DNA of 16,410 bases from Beroe ovata (lineage: Eukaryota; Ctenophora; Nuda; Beroida; Beroidae). Of this stretch, positions 1 to 8,193 are shown piece after piece (within the stretch, counting starts at the first letter, position 1; the number at the start of each line of letters is the position of its first letter). The position numbers and the translations under genes are program-made. The notes under the pieces were generated by a model that saw only the letters and a list, made by a program, of their open reading frames with translations, did not search any database and was not told the origin of the DNA. The stretch is from positions 278,822 through 295,231 of the forward strand of contig CAMPET010000065.1 of assembly GCA_946803715.1 (NCBI GenBank), given 5' to 3'.

Positions 1-751
1 TGTGTGTGGAGCGTGTCACCATGGTAACCATGATGGGTACCCTCGTTTATATAACGGGGGGGGGTGACGATTCATGACGCATATTACCCTACTCGAGCAT
101 GTATTCCCCCTGCCAGTAGTTACCTATATCTTCTGGAGTATTCTAATGGCAACCTAGTGAGGACCACGCGACCTGGATTATATTGGTAGTGGATAGGACT
201 CTATTCTCGTCCTAATTTCGCCGATCATTAGGTTGTTTGATGTTTGATCAATAATCTAATCCATCATAGTAGGAATAGAATGTCATCGTGTTGGAAATAT
301 GTGTTTATACTCTCCGTAATGATACTAACAATGACGAACTGTGAATTGACAGCTGCCATCGTCTGACAGAATACATGTTGTCTTAATTATATTCATGTAA
401 TTTGCAATTATAATTATTTCTGATTAACCTATTTGTCAGATTGTGTCTGAGACTGTGTGTCTCTACGTATCATTGTCATGAAATTTCCATTCATAAGATC
501 AGCTATAGTTGCTTACCAGCCACTCAACTGAATGTTGAATGGGGAACTTTCACCCGAAATTCGCTTCTTTAAGTGAAATAGTCTTCACACCCCCGCTTTG
601 AGATATGAATCTGTATCGGTATTTCGCGTTTTGTCTGTACAACCGAAAACACAATTGTCATCGTTAGCGGAAAAATTCTAACACCGCCTTTCATAGGATA
701 AACTTCCCTGGAGAATTAGTAAAACACCTCAACGTGTCAGTACAATGTTGT
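1..751. other. Non-coding stretch, no gene seen
   Basis: I see no open frame or splice-flanked exon here that I can support. The visible items are a GT-rich left edge, an imperfect palindrome at 20-32 (CATGGT / ACCATG around one A) and a run of nine G at 56-64. The rest is AT-rich sequence without clear repeats. Confidence 0.6.
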
Positions 752-818
752 AGTTTGTGTGAGCGTGTTTGTGAGCGTGTATGCGTGTCTGTTTGTGTGC
801 GTGTTTGTGTGTTTGTAT
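752..818. repeat. Degenerate GT microsatellite
   Basis: Interrupted GTGTGT / GCGTGT / GTTTGTGT sequence. It is the only large dinucleotide array in the window whose + strand reads GT; the six later arrays read CA. The interruptions suggest an old array. Confidence 0.85.
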
Positions 819-1125
819 CAATAGTACTGTCGCGCTGATCTGTGAATACCGGTTTAAATAAATTTGTAGTGTTAAGTCCATACTATAGTACGTTAAACTT
901 TGTACATTATCGTCGTAACAATCTCCACACTTGATAGCGATTTACTATTTGAGTATTGCGGAGTTGGAAGCGACATTCCCCCCCTCCTCGTACCTTTCGT
1001 ACTCTACGTACTCATCGTACAAGAGCTGCCCTCTTCTGTAACTCCATCCTGCCATTTCAATTCTATGTAGAATAGAGAATTGTTTTCTTCATTTGACTTT
1101 ATATCTTCTTCATAATATGACTCAC

Positions 1126-1234
1126 CAGATGGTGATTGACCAGCGAAAACTTTGACTCGACCAATGAACAATGAGATATGATGTTGAAAGTGTCGGAAAA
1201 TTTGGGACCCTTCCCCAGAAATACCATTCCTCAT
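1126..1234 (-). CDS. Weak candidate first exon, unknown product
   Basis: On the minus strand an ATG at 1234 opens a frame (MRNGISGEGSQ...) that meets a good donor, CTG|GTGAGT, at 1125-1120 after 36 codons plus one base (phase 1). If unspliced, the frame runs on to a stop at 1004, about 76 residues in all. An in-frame TGA lies six bases before the ATG, so the ATG or an unseen acceptor must mark the start. The start context (C at -3) is poor. The peptide has mixed hydrophobic and charged residues with no domain I recognise, and codons are AT-rich like the surrounding non-coding DNA. It could be a chance open frame. Confidence 0.2.
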
Positions 1235-1611
1235 TAGTCATTAGTTTTCAACCTAATTTCCAATTCTATTAGGGACCAACTTTTCTGAGTCAAATAGATT
1301 GGACCAGATAGAGTTTTGCAGGCTAGTATTAACTTCCTTATAGCCTTTCCTTGTTTGCATAGAAAACAATTGATTCCATTTAACTTTTCAAAGCACCCAT
1401 ACATTAATAACACTTTTGCATCTCACACACCGACACGCACACTTATACCATGGATAAAATACCCTGTGTTTTGTACACTATGTCTGTGTGTATTACAGTT
1501 GAATTGCATGGGGAGTGGGAGCGATTACGTTACTATCGGGTAACACATAATCTATCTGAAAGTTGCACAACCTCGAAATTTCACTCTTTCGCACTTGCAT
1601 TAGTAGGTGGT

Positions 1612-1612
<1 letters not shown>
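1235..1612. other. Non-coding stretch before the (CA)15 array
   Basis: Short frames of about 75 and 106 codons cross this stretch. They start at non-ATG codons or run into the CA array and translate to Thr-His repeats, so I do not treat them as genes. No other structure was seen. Confidence 0.55.

Positions 1613-1642
<30 letters not shown>
1613..1642. repeat. Perfect (CA)15 microsatellite
   Basis: Fifteen uninterrupted CA dinucleotides, the cleanest short array in the window and likely polymorphic. It is followed by GTTGCTATAG at 1651-1660, which recurs just after the 2266-2450 CA array. Confidence 0.95.
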
Positions 1643-1644
<2 letters not shown>

Positions 1645-2265
1645 CCGGCTGTTGCTATAGCTAGGTCCGGGATATGTGTATGGCCGTATTATTTGACATT
1701 TTGTTATAGCCATTATATCACACCATTATACGAGAGGGAGACTAAACAATGCATGGGTGTCTCGGATTGAATGCCGGACATGATATCGTAATGAGTGATT
1801 TTCGCGGACACCACGGGTCCGCCGTGCAGGAGTTATGGGGTCCTGCTTGTGTGTACCCAGCGACGGGGGTTATGATGTCCACCACTGCGTAATAATCTGC
1901 TGCAAGATAACCTGAGAGCCATGTGTTCACTGTTCATACCTCATCAAATAGCCGGGGTTTTCCCATCATATGGTTTACTTGTAGTGTAGTCTCATCACTC
2001 ATGAGTAGAGTAAACTGTCCATGTCATGATGGGCGGAGTTTTATGAGGCGGCCTATCCGGGTCTATGTCTGTAGGAATTTAAACAAAGGGTTTTCACTTG
2101 TTTTGGTCATGAAGTTGTGCAGTTGGTTGGTTAAGGGAAGGGGAGGTTTACAAATGCTATCGTACATGGCTGCAAATATTCCATTATTCCAGGGCAATTG
2201 TTTGGTTGTCTATCTGCATGAAGATAGGTCAATGAATCCCCAATCTACTCTAACACTTCCTATCA
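1643..2265. other. No supported gene; holds the longest open frame of the window
   Basis: A + strand frame is open from 1923 (a GTG) to 2465, about 180 codons, but its last third is translation of the CA array (Thr-His repeats). The first 115 or so codons are not repetitive, but have no recognisable domain, no good start and no convincing splice sites at both ends. A possible acceptor (TGTCTGTAG) lies before the AGGAATTTAAAC stretch near 2075. I consider a chance frame more likely than a gene. Confidence 0.5.
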
Positions 2266-2450
2266 CATACACACACAAACACACTTATACACATAAACAC
2301 ACGAATGCACAGACAGTGTCTTTGTCTATCAGACACAGACACACACAAACTCACATAGACACAGGCACACAAACGCATGCACACAAACGCATGCACACAG
2401 ACACACACACACACATACACACACACACACACACACATACACACACACCG
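2266..2450. repeat. Compound CA-rich microsatellite
   Basis: About 185 bases of CACACA broken by AAAC, ATAC, GAC and GCATGC interruptions. It includes a short tandem of a 14-base unit (ACACAAACGCATGC, about 2360-2395) and purer CA stretches at the right end. Such arrays give long spurious frames on both strands (Thr-His on +, Cys-Val on -). Confidence 0.9.
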
Positions 2451-2465
2451 CAGCAGTTGCTATAG

Positions 2466-3223
2466 TTTTTACTTGTGTCTGACAAGAGATGCACCGCGTT
2501 TCTACCCAGTCTGTTCAAATTACCTGTGAAGTAAGATTTTACCGAAAAACTATGTTGATCCTGGCATAAAGACTATACTACATACTTGATACCTATCATA
2601 GGAAATTCGCAGGATTCCTCACGGTAATTCAAAGTTATAGAGCAGGCTCACAACCCAGCCGATTCCTAGTTTTACCACCTTCTCTAAGATCAAATACGGT
2701 CGGTGTAAACTAGAGCTGTCTTGCACTTCATTTGTCTCCACGATACTTCATATCGCACTTGTAGCCGTAATAGAGATCGAAACTATGTTCCTAGCTGGAA
2801 TTACTCTTCGTTTAGATTTAACGGCATATATTTGCCCGTGGACATTCCACTTGTTCCAAAATTTTGTGCGGGCTGGCGGGCCGGAGTTGTTTACGGCCTC
2901 TGCATAAAGTATAAACTGCCGTTGTTATATCTCATGTACAACTTGTTATTAAGCTACTAACTTGTTGGCGTGAATTATAAACGACGATTAATTAATAATT
3001 ATTGCATGGATATGCAGCGGATTAATAATTGGTTGACATCAAGGCACGCATATGTCGAGTGACGTTGTCATACATGCCCGCGTACATATCTCGCTAAATC
3101 ATAAAGTTTTTATAACTTCCCCTCCCCTGCGTAAAACTTTATAGTTATTGTTGCTTCATATTATTGCTGACCATTCAACTATCCGTATAGCGTGAAGTAT
3201 AGGGGTTGCGTGTTCTGGGCGCC
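2466..3223. other. Non-coding stretch with one possible mini-exon
   Basis: The only exon-like item is 2489-2530. A TTTTTACTTGTGTCTGACAAG acceptor-like stretch is followed by an open ATG frame (MHRVSTQSVQITCE) up to a GTAAGA donor at 2531. It is only 14 codons and I do not call it. Around 2990-3030 there is AT-rich sequence with two copies of GATTAATAATT. Nothing else was seen. Confidence 0.5.
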
Positions 3224-3513
3224 ATGATCGCCGGTAGTGCCGCATCCACGTACGACCAGGGTCGGAGGTCGAGCGAACAGAAGCGCTCCTCATTCAGCTG
3301 CTCGGTGGATGGGCGGGGTGGTCGGCGGATATCCACCATCACCACCCCCGACATCTCACTGCTGTCCGTGACAAGTGATCTAGTGGACGTTGGGGAAGAG
3401 GAGGAGACAGCAGTGGATAGGAGATGGCCGCGTGTGTGCGATCAGGGGGCTAATCTCCATAGCAACAATCATAGCAACAACCATAGCAACAACAACAACA
3501 ACGACATGAAGAG
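3224..3513 (+). CDS. Candidate first coding exon: charged, low-complexity peptide, unknown product
   Basis: This GC-richer island in AT-rich surroundings starts at an ATG with GCGCC before it (G at -3). An in-frame TAG at 3200-3202 excludes an earlier start without splicing. The frame runs 96 codons plus two bases to a donor, AAGAG|GTAACC, at 3514 (phase 2). If not spliced, it stops at TAA 3515-3517 and gives a 97-residue protein; an AATAAA at 3738-3743 could serve such a transcript. The peptide begins MIAGSAAS, has a basic N-terminal third (GRRSSEQKR, GGRR), a Ser/Thr-rich centre, an acidic run (GEEEET) and a C-terminal tract of three HSNN repeats ending in five Asn. It looks disordered and regulatory rather than enzymatic. 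No family is recognised. The GC content, the CpG-rich codons and the bounded ends make it one of the better candidates here. Confidence 0.45.
3466..3505 (+). repeat. In-exon CATAGCAACAA tandem and AAC run
   Basis: Three 12-base units, CATAGCAACAAT/C, followed by further AAC codons. They encode HSNN three times and then an Asn run inside the candidate exon at 3224-3513. The 12-base period keeps the frame, as expected for a coding tandem repeat. Confidence 0.8.
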
Positions 3514-4589
3514 GTAACCCACCTTGCTTGCTCCCCTTAGGTGTCAGTAAGTGACATGAAGTGGTGTCATTACGAATATACACGGTGTCGTTCCCATCAC
3601 GGTGTCTTGCTTAGCTCTTGCTGAATCAAGATGACACCATATTATGTGGTGTTATTATGATATTATATCTATTGTTGAATCACACATTTGGTCAAGGCTA
3701 TGACTAATAACGGCGGTAATGGTTGACAAATGTCCGGAATAAAATTTGTAAACGATTCATTTCATATTACCCTGATTACGTTTTAGTGCATGGCCAGGGT
3801 GATATATTGCTTGCGTCGTGTTATAATAATCCCCGATGTCATGTGTGACTCCTTACAATGCTCACTCACTGCTGATTCATTCACCCAAGCTACTGGTAAT
3901 GATCATTATACAGCAGTTAGACACTGTTATTTTGTTATTAAGTCCTTACCAATACCACTTATATATATAAAGATTGTGGTCATCGTGATTAATCGGAGCT
4001 GACACCTTATTTCCTATATTTATATGCAACGTAGGCTACGCAAGCATTTCTCAGTCTTCGTTGATGCACAAACGTTGATGCAGGAATAGCACCCCCAAAC
4101 AGTGAGTATCTAGTGAAATATCGTCTATTTTCAAATATCCCCACCTTTTTTGACAAGCTTGTCATAGCTTCTTCATGAAGTACCAAGGAACTATAAACTG
4201 TCCATAGACCCGCCCTAAACCGAGCCCTAAACAGTCATCCTCCTTCACACCAATTCCTAGTCGTCACTTTAGAGTGTAGACTCTACCTACAGTGTAGAGT
4301 GTAGTAACCGGCAATATTGAATGCTTTGCATTCCACTTCTCAAATCTGAATTTGAATATTCTTTGATCCACATATATATTGGAATTTGGAAGGCTCAATA
4401 CCTCTTTTCAATCTCCAATATTGTTCAATATATCGAGTAAATAATATTTAATTGAACCGAGTCTACTATTATATGTGCTGCAATATCGCGCAACCAAGCT
4501 TTTTGTCGGGTATTTCATTAAAAGTCGCAAAAACTATTGAAATTTGTCTCCTTTGACTAATAAGATTATATATTGTCACTCAATTTTAG
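3514..4589. other. Non-coding stretch, possible intron
   Basis: It holds a strong donor-like CA|GTAAGTG at 3547 and a cluster of GGTGTC words (3562-3605). There is a small hairpin at about 3634-3652 (ACACCA / TGGTGT) and an AATAAA at 3738. A duplicated CGTTGATGCA (15-base spacing) lies near 4060-4085, followed by a GTGAGT donor-like site at 4102. GAATGC-TTT-GCATTC sits at about 4318-4334. No frame here looks coding. Confidence 0.5.
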
Positions 4590-4777
4590 GAAACAAAAGC
4601 ACCAAATTGGTTGCTTTGTGTGGTAAAGTCTTGGAATTTCCCTGGAAATGTAGATTATTGGAACATGTCTATACTGTCTATCATCTAACTTGTCCGTGGT
4701 GGGTATGGGACGTGTACTATCCCCATGGAGAGAGAAATACTGTCCATGGTTTGTGGGCATGGGAGAGAGAGAGATAA
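4590..4777 (+). CDS. Weak candidate terminal exon, unknown product
   Basis: A good acceptor (TCACTCAATTTTAG, ending 4589) opens into a frame running to TAA at 4775-4777. It reads NKSTKLVALCGKVLEF... and ends in a GA-repeat-coded WERER. It needs two bases from a preceding phase-1 exon. The other two + frames are also open for 30 to 100 bases after the acceptor, and the minus strand is open over 4566-4814, so openness alone says little. The preceding candidate exon at 3224-3513 ends in phase 2. It would instead read the G|AAACAAAAG frame, which is open for 11 codons to a possible TG|GTAAAG donor at 4623. Neither product is recognised. Confidence 0.2.
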
Positions 4778-5490
4778 AGATCAAAATGGGGGCTTCCACT
4801 GGCCCCAATATCATGTTCCAACTTATAGACCCTATAATAATAGCTCCCTTTCAACAACTTACTTCCTCTATATATACATAGCTCCAAGTATGAGGCATTT
4901 TCTGAAGAAAGTCCCAGACTTTTCAAGACAGGGTTTAACAGAAGGTTAAACACAGCTCGCTGCTAGTATACCCAACAGGACTTGTCTAACCGGGGGTGTG
5001 TGTGCCATTGTTGCTGTATTTCAAGAAATCATTTACATGTCATGTGTGTACAACTTTTAGTTTTCTTTCTTGCACAACTGACACCTACTGGTATTGTGTT
5101 ATATGTTTGATGGCTATGTGATCAATATTCATTCGTGTTGCATAACGTATCTTCATTCGTTTGTGATCTCTTGCTCTTATCAAATAGTAACAGTTATTCT
5201 GTATCAAATGCATCATTATCATCATGATGATGAAGCTGCTGGAGAGTGAGAGAGCTATACAAGACCCCCCACTACACTAACCAGCATGACATGGTTAATT
5301 TTATAATTTGCCCGGGGTTACAATTGATCTGTACAGCTGGTGTTATAACCGTGCCACATGCACATTTTGCATGTGCATTGTGCACGTATTATAGTCCTGG
5401 ATTCCTCACCCAACCTTTTTTATATGGTCATCACCATGTCCTTACTTACTCTTTACATGCAGTGGTGTTCCCATGAATTGTCTGACGAAT
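4778..5490. other. Non-coding stretch
   Basis: Several short frames of 60 to 80 codons overlap each other on both strands, without splice support. A minus-strand GTAAGTAAGG donor-like word lies around 5440, but the frame before it runs through the hairpin at 5491-5568, so I do not call an exon. A (GA) tract occurs at about 4761-4774, just before this stretch. Confidence 0.5.
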
Positions 5491-5568
5491 TGTCAATCGG
5501 GGGAATTTCCATCGCACATAAATCAACTGAGTGCTATGTGCGATGAAAATTCCCCCAAATTATTGACA
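5491..5568 (+). ncRNA. Long-stem hairpin, miRNA-precursor-like or foldback remnant
   Basis: The arm at 5499-5520 pairs with 5535-5556 over 22 bases with a single C/A mismatch (at 5509), around a 14-base loop (AATCAACTGAGTGC). After an asymmetric bulge (one base against five), a further seven bases pair: TGTCAAT at 5491-5497 with ATTGACA at 5562-5568. The size (78 nt), near-perfect 22-bp stem and small loop are what an animal pre-miRNA would show. A small MITE with terminal inverted repeats would look the same. No flanking target-site duplication was found. An ncRNA identity is inference; the hairpin itself is read directly. Confidence 0.4.
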
Positions 5569-5922
5569 CAGCCGGAGGTTCCAACCATCCATCCACCCAA
5601 CTTCTCCTGTATGACATCTGGATGAGAGGCGTAAACCCGCTGCAATGCTATGGCCAGATGTTGGTGTATATGGGCACATAATCATGTTGCATAGCTTCTA
5701 ATTGGCAATTAGAAGGCAATTACCCAGTTACCTGCTCACAGACAAGCTAGTATATATTCGGACTGTTGACTTCTAATGTCTCGACCATTTAACAATTGGT
5801 GAAGCACCACAGAAACGGGCAAGCCTTTCAGCCTATAGTACTTCTTTGGCCTATTCATCGTGCTCGAATGATAATATGATAACACAAGGCCGATATCTGC
5901 CGATTTTGTTTTGTGTACTTAC
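5569..5922. other. Non-coding stretch with a small palindrome
   Basis: It holds a 21-base palindrome at 5695-5715 (CTTCTAATTG, one G, CAATTAGAAG). No coding frame is supported. Confidence 0.55.
5695..5715. repeat. Palindrome, 10-bp arms
   Basis: CTTCTAATTG and CAATTAGAAG are exact reverse complements separated by one G. It could be a dimer-binding site or chance in AT-rich DNA. Confidence 0.8.
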
Positions 5923-5990
5923 TTTTTCTCCTTCGAGAATTTCGTTAGTTGAATATTCCGCGTTATTATATTTCCAAGGTTGGATGCAGA
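5923..5990 (-). CDS. Candidate internal exon, unknown product
   Basis: On the minus strand an acceptor-like TAATCTCTGCAG ends at 5991 and a near-consensus donor, AAA|GTAAGTAC, starts at 5922. The 68-base exon between them is open: two bases, then 22 codons (CIQPWKYNNAEYSTNEILEGEK uninterrupted), ending in phase 0. The frame is also open upstream as far as a stop next to 6048. The peptide has a mix of aromatic, acidic and polar residues that looks protein-like, but it is too short to place in a family. No phase-matching partner exon was found nearby on this strand. A neighbouring gene with exons further left would be needed. Confidence 0.28.
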
Positions 5991-6557
5991 CTGCAGAGAT
6001 TATATGATTGTCTGCTGCCTCCTCCACCTTAGGGTGTTTCTCTTCCACTCAATTGCCATGATCCCCTGCTCCCTGTATATTACATCCGTACGTGCTGTTG
6101 TTCTTCAGAAAACGTCAAAGAATTAAAGTTCTTCAGAATGTACTACATGCATGATGGTCAACCAGCAATGGCACGCGCGCCACGTCTTGTTATGATCATA
6201 AGCAAGCTACTGGTGGTTAACTGAATATAATACTCATAATAGGAGCATATGATATGTGTTCCTAATGACAGGACTGTTGGGTGCACTTGAATAACCCTCA
6301 TATTTGGGGAGAAATTAGTATAGTCGGGTACCTTTGAATAAACCTCATATTTGGGGAGAAATTAGTGTAGACAGCTGCAAAATCCACTAAAGATTTGTCA
6401 TCGAAACCGATTCAGAAATAGAACCCTGGATTAGAAGAAGGTGAATTAGGAAATGACTTAGGAATGACTCATATTGCGTCAAAATCCGTACTTTGGCCCT
6501 CTATCGAAACATTCATACGTTATCTCTTATTTTTCTCTTTGTTTTACTTTTGTTTAG
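5991..6557. other. Non-coding stretch with one direct repeat
   Basis: It contains the 47-base-spaced direct repeat at 6286-6374 and a CpG-rich GGCACGCGCGCCACG near 6170-6183. From about 6520 it becomes a long pyrimidine tract leading to the acceptor-like TTTAG at 6557. Confidence 0.5.
6286..6374. repeat. Two-copy direct repeat, 47-base period
   Basis: CTTGAATAA-CCTCATATTTGGGGAGAAATTAGT occurs at about 6286-6320 and again at about 6333-6367, with near identity over about 34 bases (one inserted A). The spacers between copies differ. This is a local tandem duplication. Confidence 0.85.
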
Positions 6558-6628
6558 TTCGCGCCGCTCAAATGGCACAATTTCTCAATTTCTTTGCAAC
6601 GGTGCAAGGAACTGCTTTAGATATTTAA
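6558..6628 (+). CDS. Weak candidate terminal exon, unknown product
   Basis: This follows the strongest acceptor in the window: a run of about 35 mostly T/C bases ending TTTGTTTAG at 6557. In the frame that takes two bases to complete a codon, 22 codons follow (RAAQMAQFLNFFATVQ...) to TAA at 6626-6628. The other two frames are also open for 20 or more codons, so the frame is not determined. No AATAAA appears until 7358. It may be a real acceptor with an unresolved frame or only a T-rich stretch. Confidence 0.2.
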
Positions 6629-6784
6629 TGTAACGGAAATTTGTTTTCAATTCAGTTGTTTTCATTCAAGTACTATGTATGGTTTCTCCTCGACAAAGTT
6701 AAGAAAATTTCAGTTAAAACTCAGATTCAAGGCGATTTTTCGAACTAAAAAACCTGAAAAACATGACAGTGTGTCTTATTCAAG

Positions 6785-6866
6785 GTGGCTAGGTACGTTA
6801 ACTCACTTACAGCTTCAGCAGCTGTAGCTATTATTACCGCGTTGAAAGCTGTTCTGACCTAGCCAC
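6785..6866. repeat. 82-bp foldback with 10-bp perfect terminal inverted repeats
   Basis: GTGGCTAGGT at 6785-6794 is the exact reverse complement of ACCTAGCCAC at 6857-6866. Inside, ACAGCTT near the left arm pairs with AAGCTGT near the right arm, and ACAGCT/AGCTGT forms a smaller hairpin in the centre. It could be a MITE remnant or a structured RNA. No clear target-site duplication was seen. Confidence 0.55.
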
Positions 6867-7505
6867 TACAACCATACTTCTGTTTTAGTAGGCTACGTGC
6901 TCATTTGTACAGGTATATAAGTGTGACTATATAATCAATGGTCCGAATTAACCGCACTGTTATCAGCATTCAACGCTTTGGTTTACATTGGTTAGTAGTC
7001 AGTAAAGTTGTGTTGGCTTCATCCAGCCAGGTCCTTCATGACTTTTCACCAAGACCCTGATTTCATGTTATTTAGAGGCCAGTTTAGGGTGTTTACTGTA
7101 TATGGGCCATCTTATGGCCACGCCCTGTTTCTTGGTCCTCCGGTAACTCGCTATGACGACACTATGCAGATTTGTGGTGATTTTTAATTCAACCACATAA
7201 TTACATAGCATGTCCGCACGTCTTTCTTCAGAATTTATCTAACTGGTTATTATATTTTCTAAGGAGATACAATTTAATTTTATCATGCCTTGATGGTGGG
7301 TTTGTATACCAAAAGCCTGAATACTAACAAAGCTTATGATTTAACTCAAGTTACAAATAAAAAACTGTTTTTGAACGGGGCGATTTTGTCAACAGCGACA
7401 TGTCACATATTTTTCTGCCCATTTCTTAGGTTTTTGACATCGTAACAGTAGCGCATACGCGCGACTCATTATGTCATTTTTCCAGGTTAAGCACTGTGCT
7501 TACCG

Positions 7506-7511
7506 TTTATT
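7506..7511 (-). terminator. AATAAA polyadenylation signal (minus)
   Basis: TTTATT on the + strand reads AATAAA on the minus strand. It lies 10 bases after the TGA of the candidate coding region at 7522-7689, which would give a very short 3' UTR. Confidence 0.35.
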
Positions 7512-7521
7512 ACTGCAACCA

Positions 7522-7689
7522 TCAACAATTAGCACGGAAACAAATGATCATATGCGAAGGCAAGTCGTCGTGGGAGGGGAAGTTTTTTTCTGTAACACTC
7601 AAATATTTCTGATGACATGCGTCCACGTCTTCATTGCATATATTGCCGCCCACACACTCGCGCACGCGGGCGAGGTATAACTCTTCCAT
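7522..7689 (-). CDS. Candidate small protein or terminal exon, unknown product
   Basis: The minus-strand frame from ATG 7689 (context GAAATGG, A/G-favourable) to TGA 7522-7524 gives 55 residues beginning MEELYLARVREC. The frame stays open upstream to about 7728, so this may be the last exon of a spliced gene; an acceptor-like GTTCAATTAG ends at 7713. The peptide has five Cys (ECVGGNIC, VDAC, then two near the end), acidic clusters and few low-complexity residues. That is more protein-like than most frames here. An AATAAA follows the stop by 10 bases. A GTAAGTAT donor-like word at 7748-7741 would leave a 36-base intron, but the frames do not join. No family is recognised. Overlapping + frames (7471-7680) look like shadows. 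Confidence 0.33.
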   Translation of the reverse strand: MEELYLARVRECVGGNICNEDVDACHQKYLSVTEKNFPSHDDLPSHMIICFRANC

Positions 7690-8162
7690 TTCAATTTGTG
7701 ATAAGTGGCCCTCTAATTGAACAGTCACAGTATGCGTGTTATACTTACTTTACTAGTACCTAGAAATTCAGTTACATGGAAGTACCCGGGGAGCAACTAG
7801 TGCGCGGCTTTATAGCCCTACACCTGCACAGCTTGTTAAATACCCACACAATTCTGTGACTGGACCAAAGCGACACCAACACATTACATTCAATTGGATT
7901 GGATAATGTGGCTTTCACGAGCTTTCGTTACCGTTTCCGTTATCTCCAATAGTTTGCTTGCTTTATCTTGGGAGTGCATAAACTATGATTTTCATCATCG
8001 CGTTCAGCGGAATTTTACAGTGGTTTTTCTGAGAAGAAATCTATGGCGTCACTGGCATGGCCATTGGCCATTTAACACTACAGCAACGCACTGGCATAGA
8101 TTGGGTGATAATTGAAAATGATAGAGCGAGGAAAATATAGGCGGATATGCTCGTAAACAGGT
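7690..8162. other. No supported gene; one possible small secreted-type frame
   Basis: The + strand ATG at 7906 opens MWLSRAFVTVSVIS..., with a hydrophobic start resembling a signal peptide, and then a Trp/His-rich tail to TGA near 8113-8115 (about 69 codons). It has no splice or polyA support. The tail lies over ATGGCC/GGCCAT-type repeats (CATGGCCATTGGCC), so I leave it as an unsupported frame. Confidence 0.45.
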
Positions 8163-8193
8163 ATTGAGCAATGCTCTAAGAGCATTGCTCAAT
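8163..8193. repeat. Perfect palindrome, 15-bp arms
   Basis: ATTGAGCAATGCTCT (8163-8177), one A, then its exact reverse complement AGAGCATTGCTCAAT (8179-8193). A third partial copy, CAATGCTCATGC, follows directly. The word TTGCTCAATGCTCAT spanning the right edge recurs at about 14831-14845. Confidence 0.95.

Larger units (their letters stand above)
6629..7521. other. Non-coding stretch with a foldback and a small exon-like frame
   Basis: It contains the foldback at 6785-6866. At about 7027-7137 there is an open frame (ATG 7038: MTFHQDPDF...) from a CAGCCAG acceptor-like site to a CTCCG|GTAACTC donor-like site. This is about 33 codons and I cannot support it further. A small inverted repeat, GGCCAT-CTT-ATGGCC, lies inside that frame. 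Confidence 0.45.

Noticed and set aside
2250-2444. Cys/Val-rich minus-strand frame
   Set aside because: Pure translation of the CA array, as are similar frames at 10493-10896, 11632-11915 and 13272-13590.
1923-2465. Longest open frame (about 180 codons, +)
   Set aside because: Starts at GTG and its last third is CA-repeat translation. No domain and no convincing splice sites; expected by chance once in a window of this size.
3514-3540. 27-base GT..AG segment after the 3224 exon
   Set aside because: Too short for spliceosomal removal. Removing it leads into a GTAAGT donor after two codons, so more likely chance.
5246-5546. Overlapping + frames of about 62-76 codons
   Set aside because: They run through the hairpin and have no splice or polyA support.
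7713-7749. 36-base mini-intron (GTAAGTAT...TTAG) upstream of the 7522-7689 frame
   Set aside because: The left exon ends in phase 0 while the right frame needs one preceding base; the joined frame hits stops. It is also very short for an intron.
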